A stretch of DNA of 42,399 bases from Bdellovibrionia bacterium (lineage in GTDB: Bacteria; Bdellovibrionota; Bdellovibrionia; Bdellovibrionales; UBA1609). The notes below the pieces were generated by a model. The model saw only the letters and a program-made list of their open reading frames with translations. It did not search any database and was not told the DNA's origin. Within the stretch, counting starts at the first letter, position 1, and every line of letters begins with the position of its first letter. Below, one piece after another: positions 7,735-15,085 of the stretch. Position numbers and translations under genes: made by a program. The stretch covers positions 1-42,399 of the forward strand of contig JAUILT010000015.1 in the NCBI GenBank assembly GCA_030432925.1. The letters are read 5' to 3'.

Positions 7735-9218
7735 GGAGAAGCTTCTCCGCCATTTGTAGTAACAAACTCTTGAATTAACTCATCTCTAAGGCTGGCCAGT
7801 GAATTGCGCCAGATATGGTAATTACCTATTGAGGTTGTCATTCTAGTTTTAGCTAGAAGTAATAAATTAAAGGCTTCAATCACGTGAGAAACATCCAAGC
7901 GTCCTTGGGTATAGGCCGCTTCAATTTGCTTTAAGGCTTTACTTCTTTTTTCTACTGTGGATTTGGAGCTTCGAGCAATTTTGTACCATGCGCTCACATT
8001 GCGATGAGCTTTTTGTAAGAAGTTTTTTAATTCCAATCGAGATTTTTCTAGTTGAAATTGGGATTTCTTATACTCGGCTATGGCTCTTTGGCGGGCACCT
8101 TTTTGAGAGGATGACCCTAAATAGGTTTGAAAAGTCAGTCCCACAAAGTAAGTAGGAGAATTCCATCCCGATAGATCAGAAAAAGTCTCTGAAGCCTCCT
8201 CGTCAGCACCTCTATAAGACAGTCGAGCTACGATATCAAGCTTTGGAGTTTGTTCGGAATCAATAATTTTTTTTTGAATTTCAATTGAGCGCGTGAGTAG
8301 CCTTTGAATTTTATAATGCCTCATGTTCTCAATACTCAACTCCTCAAGCTTGGGAAGAGGAGGAATACCTTCGTTTCCAGTGTGAAACTCCACCACTGGT
8401 GGTGTTTCGACCCCTAGTAACAAGAATAGAGTATCAAGCTCTGTCAAGTAGGCTGCAGACTGTTCTTTGACTGTTTGGTCTTTTTGTTCATATTCGGCCT
8501 CCACTCGAGAAAGTTCTCCAGGAGCTGCAAACCCAAGTCGGGATTTTCGTTGAGAGGTTTGGACAAGACGACGATAGTGATCTCTTGTATCAATGGCCGC
8601 TTTTAAATTCTCGCTGGCCACATAGGTTTTCCAAAATTGTTCGAGCCCGTCGATAATTAAACCCTCCGTAGACTCAAGCAGTTGTTCATCTCTGCGAACC
8701 TCAAGAAGCTCCTGCATCTTCAATCTTCTATCATGAATGCCTCCGGCAAAATTATTAAGAAGGTTTTGTTCTAGTTCAAGGTGAACAAAGTCTGTTGTAA
8801 AGGTAGAGAGGCTGTTGTTGTTGGCTAAAAAAGGGTTTAATTGGCGTCTTACTGAATCCCTAGAGTATTCAAGGCTCATTGTAGATCCCCAACCAAGAGA
8901 CTTTAACAATTTTGTACTGAAATTGTAGGTTTCTTCTTGTTCATTTTCAGATGGCCCCAGAGGTTCAAGGTGAATTTGTTCGTAAGAAGTTTTAGCTTCA
9001 AAAGCAAAGTCAAAAAAGCCTTTAGCATCGTAGTAATCTTTTGAGTCAATATTGCGTTGGAGGTCTACGAACTTTTTCTCAAAACCTTCAGCCATAAGTC
9101 GGTCCACAACTTTTTGAGGAGTTAATTTAAGACTTTGCTCACCCTTGGCGAGTGCTGTCTGTGTATTGAAAACGTCACCCCCTAATAGTTCGATGAATAA
9201 AATCAGAAAAACTCTCAT
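7731..9218 (-). CDS. TolC-family outer membrane efflux protein
   Basis: ATG at 9218 overlaps the upstream stop codon as ATGA, so this start is preferred to a TTG two codons earlier. It begins MRVFLILFIELLGG, a signal-like stretch. The 495-residue protein is largely helical with heptad-like Leu/Glu/Arg segments (for example LEQNLLNNFAGGIHDRRLKM and later GKTRMTTSIGNYH-type ends), as in outer membrane efflux proteins that form trimeric channels of about 450-500 residues. RKSRLGFAAPGELSRVEAE near the middle matches the conserved G-x(3,4)-P-x-(E/D)-(L/V) turn that follows the first helical hairpin and recurs in TolC repeats; GRLDVSHVIEA is the second repeat copy. It lies directly upstream of the RND permease and should be its outer-membrane duct. 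Confidence 0.88.
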   Translation of the reverse strand: MRVFLILFIELLGGDVFNTQTALAKGEQSLKLTPQKVVDRLMAEGFEKKFVDLQRNIDSKDYYDAKGFFDFAFEAKTSYEQIHLEPLGPSENEQEETYNFSTKLLKSLGWGSTMSLEYSRDSVRRQLNPFLANNNSLSTFTTDFVHLELEQNLLNNFAGGIHDRRLKMQELLEVRRDEQLLESTEGLIIDGLEQFWKTYVASENLKAAIDTRDHYRRLVQTSQRKSRLGFAAPGELSRVEAEYEQKDQTVKEQSAAYLTELDTLFLLLGVETPPVVEFHTGNEGIPPLPKLEELSIENMRHYKIQRLLTRSIEIQKKIIDSEQTPKLDIVARLSYRGADEEASETFSDLSGWNSPTYFVGLTFQTYLGSSSQKGARQRAIAEYKKSQFQLEKSRLELKNFLQKAHRNVSAWYKIARSSKSTVEKRSKALKQIEAAYTQGRLDVSHVIEAFNLLLLAKTRMTTSIGNYHIWRNSLASLRDELIQEFVTTNGGEASP

Positions 9219-9967
9219 AGCCAATCCTTTTCTAGGGTCAGTAAAAACTGATGGGCTTCAGAGACAATATCAGATCTTTTTGGAAAAAGCCGGTTTTCAA
9301 ACATCATACTGAACAAAAAGCCCTTTCCCAGATTTATTGACAACCCTGCTGCCGGGGCTAAAAAAATTGTGGAGTGAGAAAAGCGAGCTGAAGTATTAGG
9401 ACTCGATTGAGTGAAGTTCATTGCACCTGCTTGAATATGACTAATAAAGTGCAGCCTTTTCCAGAGGGGCCAGCAACCATAGACATCAGCCGCTGTTTGT
9501 AAGACCTGAAACTTCAAGTCCTTAATCACCCTCCCGCTAGTAGATGAAGCTGTGGCGTCCGCTTGTCCCCCAGCCATTATCAGGCCTAGACCCCAATGAC
9601 TTCCAGCTAGGGTTTTGGAAGTAAAATTTTTGTACAAAGTGGCAGAGTAAAAATTTATGGACGAAACAGATTCAGAAAAGTTTTCTTGATGAACAAAATC
9701 AAGAGAAGGTGTTCCACTGATTTTCATTTTTTGATATCGAATTCCCAGTCTCCAGTGAGAAGTGAGTTTGAAAGCTCTTTGATTTTTGTGTACGGACACA
9801 GTGGCCAGGTGTTGAGAGCGGGGCGCTGTCATTGTTTGCTCTGGCTTGGTACTGGAGTCTACAAAAAGTTCCTCTTTAGCAACATCAGATAGACTTTCTG
9901 ATTCAAAAGACGAGGCAAGCGCTATTGAGGGCACAATGGCTGAAAATAAAAGTATTAAAAACTTCAT
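9215..9967 (-). CDS. Predicted outer-membrane beta-barrel protein
   Basis: MKFLILLFSAIVPSIALASS is a clear signal peptide, probably cut after ALA. The mature part alternates polar and hydrophobic or aromatic residues in strand-like stretches (HWRLGIRYQKMKI, HWGLGLIMAGG, FLFSMMFENRLF) separated by loops, as in small eight-stranded barrels. It is not assigned to a named family. The stop overlaps the TolC-like ATG as ATGA, and this is the first solid gene of the efflux operon, so it is probably co-produced with the pump. A barrel protein in place of a periplasmic adaptor in such an operon is unusual. The ribosome-binding site is weak. Confidence 0.65.
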   Translation of the reverse strand: MKFLILLFSAIVPSIALASSFESESLSDVAKEELFVDSSTKPEQTMTAPRSQHLATVSVHKNQRAFKLTSHWRLGIRYQKMKISGTPSLDFVHQENFSESVSSINFYSATLYKNFTSKTLAGSHWGLGLIMAGGQADATASSTSGRVIKDLKFQVLQTAADVYGCWPLWKRLHFISHIQAGAMNFTQSSPNTSARFSHSTIFLAPAAGLSINLGKGFLFSMMFENRLFPKRSDIVSEAHQFLLTLEKDWL

Positions 9968-10110
9968 TTGTTCTTCGGCCTCCCTCCCCCTAAGAATCTG
10001 GGCCGTACCACTGCCCTTTTCGTCAGCAGTAACAGTGATTTTGCATAGGAGAATGGGAATGACAACAAAAAAAACTTCTTTAGAAATATTAAGATCTTGA
10101 CGCTTAGCAC
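9964..10110 (-). CDS. Possible small leader reading frame of the efflux operon
   Basis: A 48-codon reverse frame runs from a GTG directly after the LysR stop codon to a TGA that overlaps the barrel-protein ATG as ATGA, the same stop/start geometry as at the next two junctions of this operon. The product opens with a hydrophobic stretch (VKILIFLKKFFLLSFPFSYA) and ends in a basic, glycine-rich tail. There is no good ribosome-binding site, and the overlap could be chance. It may be a leader peptide, an extension of the operon, or nothing. Confidence 0.2.
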   Translation of the reverse strand: MLSVKILIFLKKFFLLSFPFSYAKSLLLLTKRAVVRPRFLGGGRPKNK

Positions 10111-10878
10111 CTAGAACTTTTCAGCCAGCTTCCAAAGCTCTTTAGAGAGGTAGTCTTGACCGATGACAACAACGGGAAGAGCGCCCTGAGGAGCCCTTCC
10201 ATCGAAAATTTTACTGGGAAGTTTAATGCTGCCTCCATACCTGTCTTGAAAACTTTTTCTTAAAAATAAACTATTGCTAATCACCCTTTTAATTTTTTTC
10301 TTTCTTTGTACGCTTGTTAAGGAGTTGAATTCAAATGTTGAATAAATTTTAATACCTGATCTCTTATCATTCACTGGTTCAATAAATTGATATCCCATAT
10401 TTTTTTGATAGGTAAATTTTTTATTGTTAGGAAGGCGAGAGGTAAAGGCCACATCGAGATCAGCAACTAAAAATTTTGCCTCCAAGTCATTTTGATCAAA
10501 AACGTTTAAGTGTAATGTTTCAACATTAGACTTTTCTAGTAATTTATGTCCAAAGTTTTCAGCTAAGGAGGAAAGCCCTTCAAGGCAACCAATGCTAACT
10601 TCCTTTTGTTGGCTTCCATCTTTAAACTCTTCAATAGACTGTTGGAGAGCTTTTTCACTCTTATTAAAAATCTCCGCTAACTTTCTAGCTTCTGGAGTCC
10701 AAGTTGTGTGCCTGGGTGAGGATCGGTCTAAAAGAGTCACATCAAGATTTTCTTCAAGCTGTTTGATTAGGCGAGATAATTGTGGTTGAGATATTCCGAC
10801 CTGCTGACTGGCAGCTGTCAGATTCTTATAAGGAATAGATCGATTAAGGACTGTCAACGGCCAATGTAGGTGTTCCAT
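10111..10878 (-). CDS. LysR-family transcriptional regulator
   Basis: The 255-residue protein opens with a LysR winged helix-turn-helix: NLTAASQQVGISQPQLSRLI at 19-38, then LEENLDVTLLDRS at 41-53. The rest (about 90-255) corresponds to a periplasmic-binding-protein-like effector domain but is shorter than the usual 200 residues, so the second subdomain looks reduced. LysR proteins commonly control the divergent neighbour and themselves. Here the divergent gene is the repeat protein at 10,990, and downstream on the same strand lies the RND efflux operon, so either could be its target. The effector is unknown. Confidence 0.8.
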   Translation of the reverse strand: MEHLHWPLTVLNRSIPYKNLTAASQQVGISQPQLSRLIKQLEENLDVTLLDRSSPRHTTWTPEARKLAEIFNKSEKALQQSIEEFKDGSQQKEVSIGCLEGLSSLAENFGHKLLEKSNVETLHLNVFDQNDLEAKFLVADLDVAFTSRLPNNKKFTYQKNMGYQFIEPVNDKRSGIKIYSTFEFNSLTSVQRKKKIKRVISNSLFLRKSFQDRYGGSIKLPSKIFDGRAPQGALPVVVIGQDYLSKELWKLAEKF

Positions 10879-10923
10879 TATTTACTATCTACTTTTTGCA
10901 TGAAGATAGGTCAATCATTCCTT

Positions 10924-10952
10924 TTGAATGTGAGCCAAGAAGCAGATAAAAT
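10924..10952 (+). promoter_or_regulatory. Sigma-70-type promoter for the repeat protein
   Basis: TTGAAT at 10924-10929 and TAAAAT at 10947-10952 are separated by exactly 17 bp. The predicted start, near 10959, leaves a leader of about 30 nt that contains the GGAGAGG ribosome-binding site before the ATG at 10990. It lies in the LysR divergent gap. Confidence 0.55.
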
Positions 10953-10989
10953 ATTCAAAATTATCTTAAAAAAGTTGGAGAGGGATATC

Positions 10990-13065
10990 ATGTGGAAGAA
11001 CCTTATTATAATTTTTCTTTTTCCCGTAGTGGCGTGGGCCTCTGACTGGAGTGATATTTTTAAAGACAAAGTCTATAAAGGCTCTGAGATAAGTGTGTAC
11101 AGCTCAGATATCAGAAATTTTTCTGGACAAAAATATATCTCACCTCTTTTGGAAAGTAGTATGAAAGACGGGCGTGCCCTCCCCTCTCTAGCTCAAATTA
11201 CTCGTAATATGATGTTGGATAAGAAACAGGATTTATCGACATTGATTGTTTACAGTATGGCAAGAATTGGTTATGGAGTGCGTAGAGACCTTATTGGTGA
11301 CCCTATAAAAAAAGCAAGAAACCACTCTCAACAAAAAAATGCTCTTTTTAAAGCCATTAAAAAAATATTTATTAAGAGCGGAAAAAAACCACCTAGCGGA
11401 TTAATTGAAAAAATAAAAAAAATTCCATTAGATATTCAAAAACTTTCTGCGTTTCTGATAGAAGTGGCTTTAGTCTCTAAAAGCTGGCACAGTAAAGCTT
11501 TTAAAAACAAAAAAGGCTCCATTTCTCAAGTTCAGAAAATTCTTTCTCAATATACCCGCCATACTCCTGGAATTGGTGGTGCTCTTGATCCTGTATTGAT
11601 AGACTTTGCGGATAGTATAAATATGAAATATCTATCTGCAGGGGCTGTGGATTTAGCTATTGCTGTAGAAGAGGCTAAAAGCCTACTCCTTAAAAGAAAA
11701 AACAATGAGAAGTTTCATTTTCATGTCAATACTCCTTTGGGAAAGGTTATTCTCAATGGCGTAGATGAGTCCAATTCCATAACAGGGCCACTCCTTCTTG
11801 CGCTGGATTTGGGAGGGGATGATCAATGGGTTTCTGCATCAGGAAGTAACTACTCTATGCCAGTAAATATTGTTATTGATGTTTCTGGGAGTGATTATTG
11901 GCTTGCAAAAAATGACATGAAATCCACCAGCATAAAGAATTATAAAAATCGAAAAAAACAAAACCTACCTTCGGATCAAGGAAGTGGTTATTTTGGATAT
12001 TCATTTTTAGTGGATATGAAAGGCAACGATATCTACCGAGCCCGCTCTTTTTCTCAAGGTTCAGGGATTTTTGGATTGGGTGTCATCTGGGACCTTAAAG
12101 GCGATGATATTTATGATTGTTATAGTTTTTGCCAGGCTTCTTCTTTGTTTGGGGGAGGATTTCTTCTAGATGCTGATGGAGAAGACAGTTATTCAGGATT
12201 CAGATCTTTACAGTCCTTTGCTGCTACAAATGGCTCTTCACTACTATTAGACACAGGAGGACAATCAGACTCCTATTTAGCTTATACATCACCTTTGGAC
12301 TTTCCATCTCTGGTTGACTCAAATGTGAACTCTAGCTTTGCCCAAGGGGCTACTTTAGGCAAGCGATCTGATACTATTGATGGCCACTCTTGGTCCGGTG
12401 GGGTTGCTGTTTTAATTGATGATGGTGGTCATAATAGATTTGAAGCTGGTTTTTTTGCTCAAGGGTTTTCGTATTGGTATGGTTTATCCATGTTATTGAC
12501 GAGTAAAGGTAATGATACTTACTTGTCAGATAAATACTCACAAGGAAGTGCGACTCATTATGGTATTGGAATTCTTTTTGATAAGGGCGGCGACGACAAA
12601 TATCAAGTGCGACAGGAGTTAGGGCTTGGCGTTGGGCATGATTTTTCTTATGGAGTGTTTATTGATCTCAAAGGCAATGACATTTATGAAGCTGCAAACT
12701 TGTCTTTAGGGTGTGGGAGTGCCAATGGAATGGGTTTTTTTTGGGATAATGAGGGAAATGATACTTATAATTTGTCAGCCAAACAGTTTATGGGTTGTGT
12801 CGTCGACCGAGTGGGTCGTCATTCAATCAGGAACAGGAACCACACTTTAGGTGTTTTTGTAGACGCCGGCGGCAAAGACATTATTAATTCTCCCCCTCAA
12901 AGTCCATTGAGAGGGCAAGTTTGGACAAAGGTCTGGAGACATGATCCCGGCCAAGTGGTACCTAAGTTTGCAAAACCTTTTTTTAAAGGGGGGAGCTTCT
13001 TTTTGTCAGACTCTTTAAAGCTATTTCCTGATGGAGTGGACCTTACTGACTCGCAGGTATTCTAG
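10990..13065 (+). CDS. Secreted protein with about ten 27-residue GxDxY repeats
   Basis: The start is ATG at 10990, preceded by GGAGAGG; it yields MWKNLIIIFLFPVVAWA, a signal peptide. The 691-residue protein has a helical N-terminal half (to about residue 255) and then a run of similar units of roughly 27 residues. Each follows the pattern G-x-G-(F/V/I)-x-x-D-x-x-G-(N/D/S)-D-x-Y, then about eight residues and SQG or AQG. Clear examples are FLVDMKGNDIYRARSFSQGS, VIWDLKGDDIYDCYSFCQAS and ILFDKGGDDKYQV. The regular spacing and Gly/Asp content suggest a beta-solenoid, perhaps calcium-bound. I know of similar repeats in uncharacterised bacterial surface proteins but no established function. It faces a LysR gene. 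Confidence 0.75.
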   Translation: MWKNLIIIFLFPVVAWASDWSDIFKDKVYKGSEISVYSSDIRNFSGQKYISPLLESSMKDGRALPSLAQITRNMMLDKKQDLSTLIVYSMARIGYGVRRDLIGDPIKKARNHSQQKNALFKAIKKIFIKSGKKPPSGLIEKIKKIPLDIQKLSAFLIEVALVSKSWHSKAFKNKKGSISQVQKILSQYTRHTPGIGGALDPVLIDFADSINMKYLSAGAVDLAIAVEEAKSLLLKRKNNEKFHFHVNTPLGKVILNGVDESNSITGPLLLALDLGGDDQWVSASGSNYSMPVNIVIDVSGSDYWLAKNDMKSTSIKNYKNRKKQNLPSDQGSGYFGYSFLVDMKGNDIYRARSFSQGSGIFGLGVIWDLKGDDIYDCYSFCQASSLFGGGFLLDADGEDSYSGFRSLQSFAATNGSSLLLDTGGQSDSYLAYTSPLDFPSLVDSNVNSSFAQGATLGKRSDTIDGHSWSGGVAVLIDDGGHNRFEAGFFAQGFSYWYGLSMLLTSKGNDTYLSDKYSQGSATHYGIGILFDKGGDDKYQVRQELGLGVGHDFSYGVFIDLKGNDIYEAANLSLGCGSANGMGFFWDNEGNDTYNLSAKQFMGCVVDRVGRHSIRNRNHTLGVFVDAGGKDIINSPPQSPLRGQVWTKVWRHDPGQVVPKFAKPFFKGGSFFLSDSLKLFPDGVDLTDSQVF
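11790..12890 (+). repeat. Coding region of degenerate GxDxY protein repeats
   Basis: Degenerate tandem units of about 80 bp encode the D-x-x-G-x-D-x-Y pattern about ten times. DNA identity between units is low and only the protein pattern is kept, which points to old, selected repeats rather than recent slippage. Confidence 0.6.
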
Positions 13066-13471
13066 ATTCTTCAAGGATGGCCTTCATTTTTAAGTACTTT
13101 TCAGCTAGTTTAGAACGATGCTCGGCAACCTGGCCTTCAGAGCAGTCGCTTTGTAGCTCAATCAAATCTGTAATATCTAATTTTGAGTGATTCTCGTTCG
13201 TAGAGGAAGTACAGGCCTCTTTACAGGTTTTTTGAGCCTCAGCACAAGACTTGCCCATACCATAGAGTTTGTCGACTTCTTTTTCAGCGACCCTCACTCG
13301 GGTTTCTCTTCCAATTGAACGTATTTGACCTGCTGAAATATGATGTTCATAAGCTTTGCACTTTAACAAAGCTTGTTTGTGAGCCTTCTCACAAGAGGTT
13401 TCAAAAGATTGAGCTGAAATAGCCAGGCTCAGGACAAAAAATAATGGGATATAAAAAAATATATATTTCAT
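13043..13471 (-). CDS. Small secreted cysteine-containing protein
   Basis: The 142-residue product has a signal peptide (MKYIFFYIPLFFVLSLAISA, cut probably before QSFE) and a mature part with six cysteines: ETSCEKAHKQALLKCKAYEHH, then SCAEAQKTCKEAC, then SDCSE. This paired spacing suggests periplasmic disulfides in a small helical bundle. No family is recognised. It converges on the repeat-protein gene, overlapping its end by 23 bp, so both stops are shared in that stretch. There is a 22-bp gap from the DUF454 gene upstream, with which it may be transcribed. Confidence 0.65.
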   Translation of the reverse strand: MKYIFFYIPLFFVLSLAISAQSFETSCEKAHKQALLKCKAYEHHISAGQIRSIGRETRVRVAEKEVDKLYGMGKSCAEAQKTCKEACTSSTNENHSKLDITDLIELQSDCSEGQVAEHRSKLAEKYLKMKAILEESRIPASQ

Positions 13472-13493
13472 ATTGCAAATATCGGAAGCTTTA

Positions 13494-13931
13494 TTAAAAA
13501 GATGAACTTATTGGAGGCGAAATCTTTGAGGGACGAGTGGCAATAAACAAAATGACAGTTATTCCAATCACGGCCAAAAAGACTTTCATCCAAAGCAAAA
13601 TAGGGCGAGTGAGTATGACAAATGAAAAGCTGCAGACAAGTGTGATAATAGATATCCATTTGGCTCTTTTAGATATCACTCCATATTTTTGCCACTTGAC
13701 CAATGGAGGGCCAACAATAGGGTGTCCGACAAGCCAGCGATGAAGTCTTGGACTGCCCTTTTCAAAAGCCCAGGCAGAGATTATGATAAATGGTGTTGTT
13801 GGCCAAATAGGAAGAAAAATGCCAATAAAACCCATTACTAAACTGATTAACCCTAGAGCAAAGTAAAATTTCTGACTTATAGACCCAAGGTGCTTTAGTT
13901 TTTTAGCTTTTGACTCGATCTTTTTTTCCAT
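13494..13931 (-). CDS. DUF454 (YbaN-like) inner membrane protein
   Basis: The 145-residue product shows the DUF454 pattern: a first membrane helix FALGLISLVMGFIGIFLPIWPTTPFI, with GxxLPxxPTTPF as the family signature, then an amphipathic stretch (AWAFEKGSPRLHRWLVGHPIVG) and two further helices. The ATG at 13931, with AGAGGAAG upstream, is preferred to a TTG at 13988, which would add 19 charged residues not typical of the family. E. coli YbaN is of similar size and has no well-defined function. It lies beside, and diverges from, the PilZ gene. Confidence 0.85.
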   Translation of the reverse strand: MEKKIESKAKKLKHLGSISQKFYFALGLISLVMGFIGIFLPIWPTTPFIIISAWAFEKGSPRLHRWLVGHPIVGPPLVKWQKYGVISKRAKWISIITLVCSFSFVILTRPILLWMKVFLAVIGITVILFIATRPSKISPPISSSF

Positions 13932-14110
13932 TTCGTGTGAGTCTTCCTCTCGAACTCTTAACCTACCAATATCATGATCTCTCCTCAATAGAACTTTTTA
14001 CCGACGAAAGACCTGTTTGAGGCTTGTCTCCGGCTTTCTAAGTCAAATCAATATTAGCTTTCACCGATAAATATCTGAAGTTTGACAAAAATAAGGGAAA
14101 TATTTTATTA

Positions 14111-14866
14111 ATGAAAAAACTTTCTCATTGGCTCAAAACAAAGTTCAGCCGGAGTAATGATGACTGGACACAAATGTCTTCTTCCATCCAAAAAATGGCT
14201 GCAAAAAATAATCTTCATCGAAGAAAAAATGTAAGAGTCCTATATCCAAATTCCCACTACAGTGCCAAACTTCCACAAATTATTTATAATTCAAAAGTAG
14301 AAAAAGCCATGGATATTAGTCTCGGAGGTGTTTGCCTTCTTAATGATACAAATAGGTTTGGTTTAAGATTAGGAGAGATCATAAGTCTTTCATTTCGTTG
14401 GTTCAATGAGAAAGATGTGGATTTTAAAGCCGTAATAGTGGGACATTCTTACAACAAGGTTCATCTTCAATTTAAAGATCTCTCAACAGATATTTACGTC
14501 AAATTAAGTATTAACTTAAAATCAGGAATGGTGGGAAGAAAAATTAAAAGATCTTTATTGAATGAGAACGAAGCTATTCAATCTGAGTATTCCGAACTTT
14601 GGGTTGGGTTGAATAATGAAAAGTTAATTTTTTTTAACGCAGATTCTCTCTATGCAAAACTGAGTTACTTTGGGACAACCATTGATTTTTTTGAAGATAA
14701 GAAACCTCAGGTTTTTAACAAGCAAGGAAGTAGCTTCAATTTTACAGAGATTCACCTTTCTGATTGCTTAATTTTATTAACAAACATCCCATCGCCATCG
14801 GACTCCATTAAAAAGTTGATCTGTCTATTGCAAAATTTTAACGAACACTATAGGAATGTTGGATAA
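14111..14866 (+). CDS. PilZ-domain protein (c-di-GMP receptor), C-terminus possibly PP2C-like
   Basis: Residues about 35-135 form a PilZ domain: RRKNVR supplies the RxxxR motif (R38, R42), and MDISLGG supplies DxSxxG (D68, S70, G73), so c-di-GMP binding is expected. The 110-residue C-terminal part (LWVGLNNEKLIFFNADSL, later EIHLSDCLILLTN) resembles the strand pattern at the end of SpoIIE-type PP2C phosphatases, but the metal-binding aspartates are not visible; this is a weak inference. A perfect TTGACA at 14082-14087 lies upstream, though no well-spaced -10 follows it. The stop TAA directly abuts the ATG of the next gene, so the two are probably co-translated. Confidence 0.8.
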   Translation: MKKLSHWLKTKFSRSNDDWTQMSSSIQKMAAKNNLHRRKNVRVLYPNSHYSAKLPQIIYNSKVEKAMDISLGGVCLLNDTNRFGLRLGEIISLSFRWFNEKDVDFKAVIVGHSYNKVHLQFKDLSTDIYVKLSINLKSGMVGRKIKRSLLNENEAIQSEYSELWVGLNNEKLIFFNADSLYAKLSYFGTTIDFFEDKKPQVFNKQGSSFNFTEIHLSDCLILLTNIPSPSDSIKKLICLLQNFNEHYRNVG

Positions 14867-15085
14867 ATGGGCAGTCGTCTGCAGAGATTCGAGACATTCA
14901 AACCTTACCTTAAAAAAGGTCAACTTACCGCCCGCGGCACCAAAGTCATTTTTGAAACAAAAGATCCATTCAATCAAATAGTTCTTCCTATGGATATGGT
15001 TGATGTTATTACGCTTTGTTCAGGTAAATACACCGTTAAAGAGATTATTGAAAAAATTTATATAAAGCAAATCTGTGTCTTTTAA
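14867..15085 (+). pseudogene. 5' fragment of frameshifted gene: PqqD-like winged-helix N-terminus
   Basis: The ATG follows the PilZ stop without a gap. The 72-residue product ends just after the start of the next frame. Its tail, PMDMVDVITLCSGKYTVKEIIEKIYIKQ, is the first half of a PqqD-like or winged-helix domain (LCSGKYTVKEII is typical). The second half, VSFKNVCLTILRLQKQGFLENG, is found immediately downstream in the +1 frame. The most economical reading is one gene broken by a single extra base near 15071; a sequencing error, a real mutation or a programmed shift would all fit. No classic slippery heptamer is visible. Confidence 0.6.

Noticed and set aside
9846-10100. Forward frame of 84 codons across the barrel-protein start
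   Set aside because: It is antisense to a clear signal peptide gene, with no supporting features.
13468-13659. Reverse frame of 63 codons inside DUF454
   Set aside because: Overlaps the well-supported DUF454 gene in another frame.
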